A stretch of DNA of 39,915 bases from Steroidobacteraceae bacterium. GTDB lineage: Bacteria; Chloroflexota; Limnocylindria; QHBO01. A program made the translations under genes and the position numbers. Positions within the stretch are counted from its first letter, which is position 1; every line of letters begins with the position of its first letter. Shown in pieces: positions 30,967 to 38,674 of this stretch. Location of the stretch: NCBI GenBank assembly GCA_025935615.1, contig JAICUY010000007.1, forward strand, positions 1 to 39,915, given 5' to 3'. Below the pieces are notes generated by a model. The model saw nothing but the letters and a program-made list of their open reading frames with translations. It did no database searches and had not been told where the DNA came from.

Positions 30967-31642
30967 GAGCAATTCCGGGCCAAGGACTGCAAATCAGGGC
31001 GGCGCGATCGGTCCATCGCGGCAATGGCTGTGGGCACTGCTGTCGTTCACCGGCTGGATCACCGCCACCGCCGTGACGCTTCCCCTCGCCGCACTCGTTC
31101 CCCAAGGCTCCGTGCGCGCCGATCTCGGCGTCTGGATCCTGCTGACGGGCGGCGCCAGTCTTGCCGTCGTGCTCGGGTCGGCACGGGTCGTCTTCGGAGC
31201 TTGGCTTCCGGTTCGCGCCATCGCGGTGGCCGTCCCGTTCATCGGCGTGACGCTGGCCATCGCCGAAGAGCTGCTGCTGCACGAGTGGGCCGAAGCCCGC
31301 TTCGGCTACTACGACTCGGACATGGTGTGGTGGACGGCAGTGCTTTCCGGGTTGGTCGTGGCGACCTCCATTGCTTCCTTCGGCACGCTGGTCGCCCCGC
31401 GCGGCGCTCGCCTGGCGCCGATGATTTGCCAGGCGCTGGGCACAGTTGCCATTGCGCTGGTCGTCATGTCGAACGTCGAGGGCTTGTCGGACGGCATTCG
31501 TCCCGAGAGCGTGCCGTTGGCCATCACCGTGGGGCTGACGGCTGTCTTCGCTGCCGGCGCCATGATCACCAGCTGGATCCTCGTGTTGCGCTCGCGGCCA
31601 CGAAGCGGTTCGCCCGAGGGTAGGGCGCGGGTCGCGACTTGA
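30965..31642 (+). CDS. Integral membrane protein of unknown function
   Basis: 225 residues, about six hydrophobic helices (for example LWALLSFTGWITATAVTLPL, SAVVLGSA-like helix 2, VRAIAVAVPFIGVTLAIAEE and VPLAITVGLTAVFAAGAMIT). A charged patch EELLLHEWAEARFGYYDSD lies in one loop. No family recognised and no transport motif. The GTG at 30965 is 59 bases after the CBS stop. Base use is slightly less GC-biased than in neighbours. Confidence 0.6.
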   Translation: MSNSGPRTANQGGAIGPSRQWLWALLSFTGWITATAVTLPLAALVPQGSVRADLGVWILLTGGASLAVVLGSARVVFGAWLPVRAIAVAVPFIGVTLAIAEELLLHEWAEARFGYYDSDMVWWTAVLSGLVVATSIASFGTLVAPRGARLAPMICQALGTVAIALVVMSNVEGLSDGIRPESVPLAITVGLTAVFAAGAMITSWILVLRSRPRSGSPEGRARVAT

Positions 31643-31955
31643 ACTCGTTCGTGGCGTCGGCAGTTCGCCGTCGGGCAATCAGTGGGACTGCTACGTCCGC
31701 GCCATTCCAGGCCGCCGAGCGCTCTGCCAACAGCCGGACTTCTCAGGCCGCTCCATATCGGGTGATGCGGCGCCGCTGTAGAAGTGGCGCTGATATTTCG
31801 GGCAGTTGTGCGGGCGCGCGCGGGTCGGCCGGATAACGTCGGACCGTGCTGGCTGCGCCGAATCGAGTTTCCGCTTCCTACCAATAGGAATGGTGATACA
31901 TCTGATGGAAAGCGTGAGCGCGAACCTTGGGAGTCATGGCGCAGGCAGCAACGAA
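31643..31955. other. Gene-free region
   Basis: About 310 bases with no supportable gene, lower GC than average from 31800. It contains copy B of the dispersed intergenic repeat (31869-31897) including the hairpin TTCCTA-CCAA-TAGGAA (31875-31890), and a GTGATACAT stretch that could be a promoter. Short rightward frames here overlap the terminator of the leftward gene and are not credible. Confidence 0.4.
31869..31897. repeat. Dispersed ~30-bp intergenic repeat, copy B
   Basis: Matches 4576-4603: TTCCGC, a variable base, the exact 11-mer TCCTACCAATA (31876-31886), then G and TGGTG. Both copies are in gene-free DNA. Confidence 0.4.
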
Positions 31956-31987
31956 ACAGCCGGCGGCCTGGAGGCGCCGCCGGCTGT
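31956..31987 (-). terminator. Intrinsic terminator of the leftward secreted protein/DUF4242 genes
   Basis: A perfect 12-bp stem (ACAGCCGGCGGC / GCCGCCGGCTGT) with an 8-base loop, followed on the minus strand by TTCGTTGCTG. It lies 20 bases after the stop of the gene ending at 32008. Confidence 0.75.
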
Positions 31988-32007
31988 ATCGGTCTAGTGG
32001 ACGAACG

Positions 32008-32547
32008 TCAGTTGCAGCTGACCTCCGGATTCATGGGGGCGAACTCGCCGTCAGGGTTGTCCTTCCACAGCCAGACGTGGAGCGAGTAGAAGGCCGGGAT
32101 GTCGTATCGGTTCGGCGAAGGCGTGTAGCTGAACGTCTGGTTGAAGAGGCTCGGCGCGGTGGACCCCGTCCAGTCGCCGGCAAAGATCACGTACTCCAGC
32201 GCCACCAGATGCAGCTTGCCGCGAGCGTCGGGCGCGTAGACCAGCACCTCCGGACGATTCGGGTCGACGACGCCGGCCTCGTCACCGGACAGCAGTGCGC
32301 CATTGATGTAGTGGAAGCCCATGGCTCCCATCCCCATCTGGTCGTCGATGCAGAAGTGGAGCGGCGCCGGTGCGGGTGGCTGGCCATAGCCGGCAGCCGC
32401 CGCCTGGCCGATGCTGTGGAAGCGCGCCGTCGCAGCGCGCGCGGCGTCGAGGTTCGACCGGCCGGCCGAGACCAGCGTCACGCTGAGAACGATCACCAGG
32501 GTTGCGGCGACCGTGGCGGCCGCCAGGCGGAAGAGTGGGCGAATCAT
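32008..32547 (-). CDS. Secreted protein of unknown function
   Basis: 179 residues. Signal peptide (RLAAATVAATLVIVLSVTLV) without lipobox, then a domain beginning AARAATARFHSIGQAAAAGY and containing FCIDDQMGMGAMGFHYIN, VLVYAPDARGKLHLVALEYV, and YSLHVWLWKDNPDGEFAPMN ending PEVSCN. The pattern recurs in many bacterial secreted proteins of unknown role; the His/Cys residues could bind metal (inference). The ATG follows AAGGAG by 8 bases and begins 3 bases after the DUF4242 gene, so it is in that operon. Confidence 0.72.
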   Translation of the reverse strand: MIRPLFRLAAATVAATLVIVLSVTLVSAGRSNLDAARAATARFHSIGQAAAAGYGQPPAPAPLHFCIDDQMGMGAMGFHYINGALLSGDEAGVVDPNRPEVLVYAPDARGKLHLVALEYVIFAGDWTGSTAPSLFNQTFSYTPSPNRYDIPAFYSLHVWLWKDNPDGEFAPMNPEVSCN

Positions 32548-32550
32548 GGG

Positions 32551-32802
32551 TCAGGCTCCTTCGATGACGGGGTAGAGCGCGTCGGCCACGAGGCCGTGCG
32601 CCTCGCGATGGACCCGGTTGGCGGCGTCCTGGTCGGGCGCGTCGACCAGGCAGAAGATCTTGCCCTGGCCTTCGTCGACCCAGTAGCGCAGGTAGCTGAC
32701 GCCGTACTGCTCCTGCGTCTTGAGATCGGCCCGGTGCGCCTCCGCGACGTCATCGGCCTTCACTCCACCCTCGATGTTGTGCATGTCCATGAACAGCGGC
32801 AT
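32551..32802 (-). CDS. DUF4242 (SCO4226-like) small protein, copy 2
   Basis: 83 residues, ferredoxin-like fold family. Pattern: MPLFMDMHNIEG, AHRADLKTQEQYGVSYLRYW, then EGQGKIFCLVDAPD and NRVHREAHGL. The Streptomyces relative SCO4226 binds nickel as a dimer; the role here is unknown. Second of two tandem paralogues (see 32843-33091), about 40 bases apart, and followed by the secreted protein. Confidence 0.82.
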   Translation of the reverse strand: MPLFMDMHNIEGGVKADDVAEAHRADLKTQEQYGVSYLRYWVDEGQGKIFCLVDAPDQDAANRVHREAHGLVADALYPVIEGA

Positions 32803-32842
32803 GTGTTGCTTCTCCTCGTCTGCGGTGTGGTGATGCGGTGGT

Positions 32843-33091
32843 TCAGACCTCGATCTGGAGCTCGTAGACCTCGCTCGCCGGATGTCCGGCGCGCTCGTGG
32901 ATCCGGATCACGGCTTCGCGCGAAGGTCCGGTGGCCAGGCAGAACGCCTTGCCACGCACCGGATCGAGCCATGCGTGCTTGAAATGGACGCCTTCGTCCG
33001 CCTCGATGGCCAGGTCGCGCTCGTGGGCCTCGGCGAGCTGCTGGCGGCTGACATCGAAGAATCCCGAGTGGACGTCCAGGAACTGGGGCAT
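32843..33091 (-). CDS. DUF4242 (SCO4226-like) small protein, copy 1
   Basis: 82 residues. Same plan as the next gene: MPQFLDVHSGFFDVS, LAEAHERDLAIEADEGVHFK, WLDPVRGKAFCLATGPS and IRIHERAGHPASEVYEL. The ATG at 33091 is chosen because GGAGG lies 5 bases before it; an in-frame ATG at 33103 (MEAR) is the alternative. The two copies differ at most positions, so the duplication is old. First gene of the leftward set facing the LuxR-type regulator. Confidence 0.8.
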   Translation of the reverse strand: MPQFLDVHSGFFDVSRQQLAEAHERDLAIEADEGVHFKHAWLDPVRGKAFCLATGPSREAVIRIHERAGHPASEVYELQIEV

Positions 33092-33200
33092 CCGCGCCTC
33101 CATGCTTGGTGGACCGAGCGGTCGACATGCAGGCTGGCAGGCGAGAGGCAGCGCGCCATCGGACGCGCCACCGATTTTCGATCTCAGAACTTCGCGGAAA

Positions 33201-33220
33201 CATCGGTCGTTCGACCGATG
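33201..33220. promoter_or_regulatory. Operator-like inverted repeat CATCGGTCG-TT-CGACCGATG
   Basis: Perfect 9-bp arms with a 2-base centre in the divergent region between the DUF4242 set and the LuxR-type regulator, ending 21 bases before the regulator's -10 hexamer, i.e. around its -35. LuxR-family proteins bind 18-20 bp dyads of this size. Each arm is also a variant of the window-wide ACCGAT motif. Confidence 0.6.
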
Positions 33221-33241
33221 GGAGCTCTGGACAACGCGGCG

Positions 33242-33247
33242 TAGACT
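33242..33247 (+). promoter_or_regulatory. -10-like TAGACT, 7 nt before the LuxR-type regulator ATG
   Basis: TAGACT, seven bases, ATG 33255; leaderless arrangement. Confidence 0.55.
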
Positions 33248-33254
33248 CGCCGCC

Positions 33255-36161
33255 ATGAGCCGCGTCGGATCGATGCTGTGTCCCATCCTGGTCGGCCGCG
33301 ACGACGTCCTCACCCTCATCGACGGTCTCATCGACGAGGCGGCGCGAGGACGCGGGAACGCGCTGATGCTCTCCGCTCCGGCGGGCCTCGGAAAGACGCG
33401 CCTGATTCGCACGACGATCCGCAGGGCCGAGGCGGCCGGGCTGCGCGTAGATGGCGGTTCGGTTGCCCCCCAGGACCGTCAGGTCCCGCTGGCGTCGATT
33501 CGCGAGATGGCAGCCGGCATGCGCGGCAACGACGAGTGGGGGACCCTTTCCACCGACCTCCTGGCCATCGACGGGCGTCACGACGGCGATGCCCTCGGTT
33601 CGCGGCGCCTCATCGTCCGTTCCGCGGCCGATGCCATCCTGGCGGCCATCGATCGACCGACGATGCTGATCTTCGACGACCTGCACTGGACCGACGAGCT
33701 GAGCCTGGAGGTGGTCGGCGAGCTGGCACGGCATGCCACCACCCGGCCTCTGCTGCTGGTGGGCGGCTATCGCGCGGATGAATTTCCGACCGATACGATC
33801 CACCGCGAGTGGCGCACCCGGCTCGTCGGCCAGCGTCACGCCCAGGAGGTCACCCTCACGCCGCTCACGGTCGAGGAGACGGGCGTCGCCACGACGCTGA
33901 TCCTGGGTGGCGAGCTTCCGGCCCCGCGGGAAGTGGTCGAGGCCGTCCACGAGCGGACGAATGGGATCCCGCTGCACATCGAGGAGCTCTTGGCTGCCCT
34001 CGACGACGAGGCGCGGACCGATGGCGCCAAGATTCGCGACGCGCACGTCCCCGACACGATCGGCGACGCAGTGCTGGCTCGGTTGACCCGGCTGTCGGTT
34101 GATGCCCGGTTGGTCGCCCGCGCGGGCGCCGTCGTGGGTCGCTGCTTCACTCCGGACGCGCTGGCCGGGATCCTGGACCGGCCGCTGGCCGAGCTGGAGC
34201 CGATGCTCGAGGAGCTGGTGGACGCCGCGATCCTCCGGCCATTCGACTACATCGACGTCGGCTATTACGACTTCCGCCACCAGCTGCTGCGCGACGCCAT
34301 CTACAGCTCGGTATCGCCGTCGCAGCGGCGCCGGTTCCACGCCCAGGCGGCAGAGTTCGTGATGGCGCTCGAGTCGTCGAGCATCGTCCACGCCTCGCGC
34401 CACTACGAGCGAGCCGGGCTGCGCGCCCAGGCATTTCGGGCGTCGCTGAAGGCGGCCGAGGAGGCGAGCCGCATCTCGGCGCGGCAGGAGGCGTACGAGC
34501 TCTACCAACGCGCGATCGCAAACATGCCGGGCGACCTTCCTGTGGCCGAACGCGGGCGCATCTATGAGCAGCTGGCCGACGCGGCCGGGGCGATCGAGCG
34601 CAACCAGGAGTGCAGCGTGGCGGCGGCACGTGCTCGGGAGCTCTACCTCGAGGCGGGAATGCCGCTCGAGGCCGCCTGTCAACTCCTGGCGATCTCGAAC
34701 ATCGCCGGTCGCGATGGCGCGCCCCACGACGAGGTCGTCGCCTACGTCGACCGGGCCTTCGAGGAGATCGAGGCGCTTCCGGAAACGGCCGAACGCGAGC
34801 GTGTTCGCGCCTATCTGCTGAGCGTACGCGCGAACGATCTGTTCTGGGCCTCCGACTTCGAGGGCGGCCGGCGGGAGGCGATCGCGGCGCGCGAGCTTGC
34901 CGAATCGTTGGGCGATCGGGAGGCCGTCCTCGAGGCGGACCTGCTGCTGGCCCGGATCGACATCGCCGCGGGCCGATACCAGACCGGCCTCTCCGACGGT
35001 CTGCGCGCGGCGCGCGAAGCGCGCGATGCGGGCTACGAGTCGGTCGGCGTCACCGGCTACCGCAACCTGGCGATCATGGCCGCCCGCATCATGGACGCCG
35101 CCACGGCGGAGGCGGCCATCCGCGAGGGGGAGCAGTACGCCGATGCGATCGAACAGTCACATTGCCGGCAGATGATGTCGACCACCACCGCGGTGCTCGA
35201 CTGGGCCGCCGGCCACTGGGAGGCCGCCGACGAGCGCGCGCGCCAGGAGCTGGTCGATCGCGGCTGTCGCCGCGGCGTCATCGGCTCGCTGGACGTCATC
35301 GGTCTGGTGGCGCTGGGTCGTGGCCAGAACTCGGAAGCCAGGCGCTGGCTCGAGGAGTCGCTGGCCGCAGGCCAGCGCATCGGTGAAGTGCAATTCATCC
35401 TGACGCCATTGTGGGGACTGGCCGAGGTCGAGCTCGCGACCGGCAGTCTGGCTGCCGCCATCGAGCGCTGTGAGCAGGGATGGCAGATCGCCCACGCCGC
35501 GCAGGAGCGCGCGCTGTTCATCCCGTTCGTGGTCACCGGAGCCCGGGCGTTCGTCGCGGCGCGCCGAACCGAAGATGCGGAACGGTGGCTCCAGCAGGCC
35601 AGGGAGTATCTGGCGGGTTGGGAGCCGATCGCCACGCCGGCCCTGGCTCACGCCGAAGGCCTGGTCCAGCTGACGGCCGGGTTGATGCCAGCGGCACGCG
35701 AGGCGCTGGAACGCGCCGTCCGTGGCTGGGACGAGCGTGCTCGGATCTGGGAGGCGCTCTCAGCTCGCCTCGATCTCGCGCATTGCCTGCTTCGCATGAA
35801 CCGCCACACGGAGGCGGCCGCGTTGCTGGACGCTGTGCGTGCCAGGGCCGTCGAGATCGGCAGCGCTCCGCTCAGCGCGCATGCCGACGAGGTGGCGAAG
35901 GCAGGGCGCGGCCGCGGTGGCGAAGACGACGCCTGGCGGCCGCTGACCGCCCGCGAGTTCGAGGTGGCACGGCTGGTGGCGGACGGCCTGACCAACGCGC
36001 AGATCGCGACCGAGCTCGTCGTCTCGCCGAAGACGGTGAGCGCGCACGTGGAGCACATCCTGGCGAAGCTGGGCGTCGCCCGGCGGACGGAGATCGCGGC
36101 GTGGGCGACGACGGTGCGCACCGCCGAGGCCCGACAGATGAGCGTGGCCCTTCCGGGCTGA
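33255..36161 (+). CDS. Large ATP-binding LuxR-family (LAL/MalT-like) transcriptional regulator
   Basis: 968 residues. The N-terminal AAA/STAND ATPase has a Walker A-like APAGLGKTRL (about 41-50, first Gly replaced by Ala) and Walker B MLIFDDLHWTD (about 137-147). A winged/NB-ARC-like region follows (DTIGDAVLARLTRLS). Residues about 400-880 are repetitive helical hairpins of TPR type (YELYQRAIANMPG, ARRWLEESLAAGQR). The C-terminus is a LuxR helix-turn-helix (LTAREFEVARLVADGLTNAQ, then VSPKTVSAHVEHILAKLGV). Such proteins sense a ligand and activate transcription. Divergent from the DUF4242 set, with a shared operator-like dyad between them. Confidence 0.9.
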   Translation: MSRVGSMLCPILVGRDDVLTLIDGLIDEAARGRGNALMLSAPAGLGKTRLIRTTIRRAEAAGLRVDGGSVAPQDRQVPLASIREMAAGMRGNDEWGTLSTDLLAIDGRHDGDALGSRRLIVRSAADAILAAIDRPTMLIFDDLHWTDELSLEVVGELARHATTRPLLLVGGYRADEFPTDTIHREWRTRLVGQRHAQEVTLTPLTVEETGVATTLILGGELPAPREVVEAVHERTNGIPLHIEELLAALDDEARTDGAKIRDAHVPDTIGDAVLARLTRLSVDARLVARAGAVVGRCFTPDALAGILDRPLAELEPMLEELVDAAILRPFDYIDVGYYDFRHQLLRDAIYSSVSPSQRRRFHAQAAEFVMALESSSIVHASRHYERAGLRAQAFRASLKAAEEASRISARQEAYELYQRAIANMPGDLPVAERGRIYEQLADAAGAIERNQECSVAAARARELYLEAGMPLEAACQLLAISNIAGRDGAPHDEVVAYVDRAFEEIEALPETAERERVRAYLLSVRANDLFWASDFEGGRREAIAARELAESLGDREAVLEADLLLARIDIAAGRYQTGLSDGLRAAREARDAGYESVGVTGYRNLAIMAARIMDAATAEAAIREGEQYADAIEQSHCRQMMSTTTAVLDWAAGHWEAADERARQELVDRGCRRGVIGSLDVIGLVALGRGQNSEARRWLEESLAAGQRIGEVQFILTPLWGLAEVELATGSLAAAIERCEQGWQIAHAAQERALFIPFVVTGARAFVAARRTEDAERWLQQAREYLAGWEPIATPALAHAEGLVQLTAGLMPAAREALERAVRGWDERARIWEALSARLDLAHCLLRMNRHTEAAALLDAVRARAVEIGSAPLSAHADEVAKAGRGRGGEDDAWRPLTAREFEVARLVADGLTNAQIATELVVSPKTVSAHVEHILAKLGVARRTEIAAWATTVRTAEARQMSVALPG

Positions 36162-36248
36162 GCATCCCGCGCCTGGCCCAACAGGCTCGGGGCCGAAATC
36201 CCGTCCGACGAGTACCATGGAGCCCTTCCCACGGAGGTTGAGGACGCC

Positions 36249-37790
36249 ATGACGCAGCTTGCCGATCGCCCGGCCCAGCACACCGCCTCGGGCCTGGATC
36301 GGATCAATCACTGGATCAACGGACGCCGGACGGCGGGCAGCAGCGGACGTCATGGACCGGTCTACAACCCGGCAACCGGCGAGCTTGCGCGCGAGGTCGA
36401 CTTCGCCTCGGTCGAGGAGGTCGATGCCGCAGTCAGGGCCGCGGCCGATGCCTTCCCGGGCTGGCGGTCGACGAGCCTCAGCCGCCGGACCGAGATCCTG
36501 TTCCGGATTCGCAACCTGTTCGAGGAGCATCGCGACGAGATCGCCGCGCACCTCACCGCCGAGCACGGCAAGGTTCGCAGCGACGCGCAGGGCGAGGTGG
36601 CGCGCGGCCTGGAGAACGTCGAGTTCGCGACCGGCATTTCGCACCTGCTGAAAGGTGGCTTCACCGAGCAGGCGTCGACCGGGATCGACGTGTACCAGAT
36701 TCGCCAGCCACTCGGCGTGGTGGCAGGCATCACACCGTTCAACTTCCCGGCCATGGTGCCGATGTGGATGTTCGCCAATGCGATCGCGTGCGGCAACACG
36801 TTCGTGCTGAAGCCATCGGAGAAGGATCCGAGCGCATCGGTCTATCTGGCCGAGCTCATGAAGGAAGCGGGGCTGCCCGATGGCGTCTTCAACGTCGTCC
36901 ACGGCGACAAGGTAGCGGTCGACCGCATCCTGGAGCATCCCGAGGTTCGTGCCGTCAGCTTCGTCGGCTCGACGCCGATCGCTCGCTACGTCTACCAGAC
37001 AGGCACCGCCAACGGGAAGCGGGTTCAGGCCCTCGGCGGCGCCAAGAACCACATGATCGTCCTGCCTGACGCGGATATCTCCATGGCGGCCGATGCGGCC
37101 GTCTCCGCCGCCTACGGCTCGGCGGGCGAGCGCTGCATGGCCATCTCGGTGGTAGTCGCGGTAGGCGCCGTCGCCGACCCGCTCGTCGAGGCGATCGAGG
37201 AGCGGCTGCCGAAGCTGCAGATCGGGCCGGGCGACCAGGATGGCTCGCAGATGGGGCCGCTCATCACCCGCGAGCACCGAGACCGGGTCACGTCGTTCAT
37301 CGACAAGGGCCGCGAGGCGGGGGCGGAGGTTCGCGCCGACGGTCGGCAGCACGTCCTCTACGACAAGGACTCTGGTGGCTTCTTCCTGGGCGTCTCGCTG
37401 CTCGACAACGTGTCGCCCGAGATGGAGTGCTACCGCAACGAGATCTTCGGTCCGGTGCTCGAGGTCATCCGGGTGCCGACCTATACCGATGCGGTCAAGC
37501 TCATCAACGACAACGCCTACGGCAACGGCACCGCCATCTTCACCCGCGACGGCGGGGCGGCACGGCAGTTCCAGTTCGAGGTCGAGGCGGGCATGGTCGG
37601 CGTCAACGTGCCGATTCCGGTGCCGGTCGCGTATTACAGCTTCGGCGGCTGGAACGAGTCGCTGTTCGGCGACCTGCACATGTATGGTCCCGAAGGTGTT
37701 CAGTTCTACACGCGCGCCAAGGTTGTCACCTCGCGCTGGCCCGATCCGGGGACGTCGTCGGTCGACCTGGGCTTCCCGCGCACGCGATAA
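36249..37790 (+). CDS. mmsA: Methylmalonate-semialdehyde dehydrogenase (CoA-acylating)
   Basis: 513 residues. ALDH superfamily: NAD site GITPFNFPAMVPMWM and FVLKPSEKDP, catalytic Cys296 in GSAGERCMA. The usual general-base Glu is replaced by Asn267 (LGGAKNHMIV), which with PFNFPAMVP marks the CoA-acylating MMSDH/IolA group. It converts malonate or methylmalonate semialdehyde to acetyl- or propionyl-CoA in valine, beta-alanine or inositol breakdown. GGAGG lies 11 bases before the ATG; a TACCAT hexamer at about 36213 could be the -10. No pathway partner is adjacent. Confidence 0.94.
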   Translation: MTQLADRPAQHTASGLDRINHWINGRRTAGSSGRHGPVYNPATGELAREVDFASVEEVDAAVRAAADAFPGWRSTSLSRRTEILFRIRNLFEEHRDEIAAHLTAEHGKVRSDAQGEVARGLENVEFATGISHLLKGGFTEQASTGIDVYQIRQPLGVVAGITPFNFPAMVPMWMFANAIACGNTFVLKPSEKDPSASVYLAELMKEAGLPDGVFNVVHGDKVAVDRILEHPEVRAVSFVGSTPIARYVYQTGTANGKRVQALGGAKNHMIVLPDADISMAADAAVSAAYGSAGERCMAISVVVAVGAVADPLVEAIEERLPKLQIGPGDQDGSQMGPLITREHRDRVTSFIDKGREAGAEVRADGRQHVLYDKDSGGFFLGVSLLDNVSPEMECYRNEIFGPVLEVIRVPTYTDAVKLINDNAYGNGTAIFTRDGGAARQFQFEVEAGMVGVNVPIPVPVAYYSFGGWNESLFGDLHMYGPEGVQFYTRAKVVTSRWPDPGTSSVDLGFPRTR

Positions 37791-37801
37791 GCCGCTGGCC
37801 G

Positions 37802-37832
37802 CCAATTCGTAACGGATGTCGTTACGAATGGG
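37802..37832. repeat. Inverted repeat, family member 2 (ATTCGTAACG/CGTTACGAAT)
   Basis: 10-bp perfect arms (37805-37814 and 37820-37829) with a 5-base loop; two outer C/G pairs beyond one mismatch. Arms are identical to the core of the repeat at 9429-9459. Begins 14 bases after the mmsA stop; no T run. Confidence 0.65.
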
Positions 37833-37876
37833 GCGAGGGGGTGGCTCGTGCTCGTCAGGATCCCGCGCGGTCGTCC

Positions 37877-37909
37877 GGTAAGGCGCTGGTAAGCGGCTGG
37901 TAAGCGCCG
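37877..37909 (+). promoter_or_regulatory. Three 11-bp direct repeats (GGTAAGS-N4) at a promoter
   Basis: GGTAAGGCGCT, GGTAAGCGGCT and GGTAAGCGCCG stand head to tail; the last 7-bp core ends 9 bases before the -10-like GATACT. Direct 7-bp cores at 11-bp steps covering the -35 are the hallmark of OmpR/PhoB-type response-regulator sites (Pho-box layout). No response regulator gene is in the window. Confidence 0.65.
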
Positions 37910-37914
37910 CTGCG

Positions 37915-37920
37915 GATACT
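37915..37920 (+). promoter_or_regulatory. -10-like GATACT, 7 nt before ATG 37928
   Basis: GATACT, seven bases, ATG; no recognisable -35, consistent with activator dependence on the upstream direct repeats. Confidence 0.55.
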
Positions 37921-37927
37921 GGGGCGC

Positions 37928-38668
37928 ATGGCAGAGAGCAAGCACCGCCGCAAGGCGAAGTCCCGAAGGCCGCGCCTGATTCGCGCCGGCGACCGCACCA
38001 TGACCTTCGTGCAGACGCCGGAGCAGGAGGCGTCCGACGGGTCGTACACGCCGTCGCTGGACGAGGTGGAGGCGGCCCTGGCGGACGTCCCGGGCGAGCT
38101 GACCTGGGATTGGGTCGCACCGCGGCTGATCCCGCTGTTCGAACGCGGCTACGGCGAAGGTGTCAGCGGCGATCCGATGATCAACATCGAGACGCGGCTG
38201 GGTGGCGGGATCGGCTTCGGCATCGACTTCGGGCCGGCCTTCGGACGCGTGACCCGCTCCATGGCGCAGCGCTGGGAGGCATCGGTCGAGCAGATCGAGG
38301 CGGCGGCGTTTGCACACCTTGCCCAGGTGGCGGCCAGCGTCACGCGCCGGGATGTCCAGTCGGTCGTGCACCAGGGCCACCTGTTCCGCGCCCTCGGTGT
38401 GCCCAGCGGCTGGGCCTCGTCCCTGGTCCTGGCCGGCGAGAGCGAGCTGATCCGGATCTTCGGAGCCCGCGACCAGCTGTTCACCGTTCCGTCGCGCGGC
38501 CAGCTGGTGGCGTTCGGCCCCGGCACGCAGCCGCGCGCAATCGGCCAGATCACGGCCATGCTCGAGTCGCTTGACCCCAACCCGCTGCTCATGGATCCCT
38601 TCGTGATGCTCGACGGCACCATGACCTGGGAGGGAGTCGGCGGGGAGGACCTCGACGACGTGATCTAG
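37928..38668 (+). CDS. Protein of unknown function behind an activator-type promoter
   Basis: 246 residues, cytosolic. A very basic N-terminal 20 residues (MAESKHRRKAKSRRPRLIR), then an acidic section (YTPSLDEVEAALADVPGELT) and a globular C-terminal domain (INIETRLGGGIGFGIDFGP; LFRALGVPSGWASSLVLAGE, then SELIRIFGARDQLFTVPSRG). No catalytic motif or membrane segment and no family recognised. The ATG at 37928 is 7 bases after GATACT and immediately downstream of three 11-bp direct repeats, so expression is probably switched by a response regulator, perhaps to phosphate or another nutrient. Convergent with the small acidic gene. Confidence 0.7.
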   Translation: MAESKHRRKAKSRRPRLIRAGDRTMTFVQTPEQEASDGSYTPSLDEVEAALADVPGELTWDWVAPRLIPLFERGYGEGVSGDPMINIETRLGGGIGFGIDFGPAFGRVTRSMAQRWEASVEQIEAAAFAHLAQVAASVTRRDVQSVVHQGHLFRALGVPSGWASSLVLAGESELIRIFGARDQLFTVPSRGQLVAFGPGTQPRAIGQITAMLESLDPNPLLMDPFVMLDGTMTWEGVGGEDLDDVI

Positions 38669-38674
38669 CGGCCG

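Noticed and set aside
31784-32982. Rightward frames starting at 31784 and 31927
   Set aside because: They cross the leftward terminator and run antisense to the secreted protein and DUF4242 genes.
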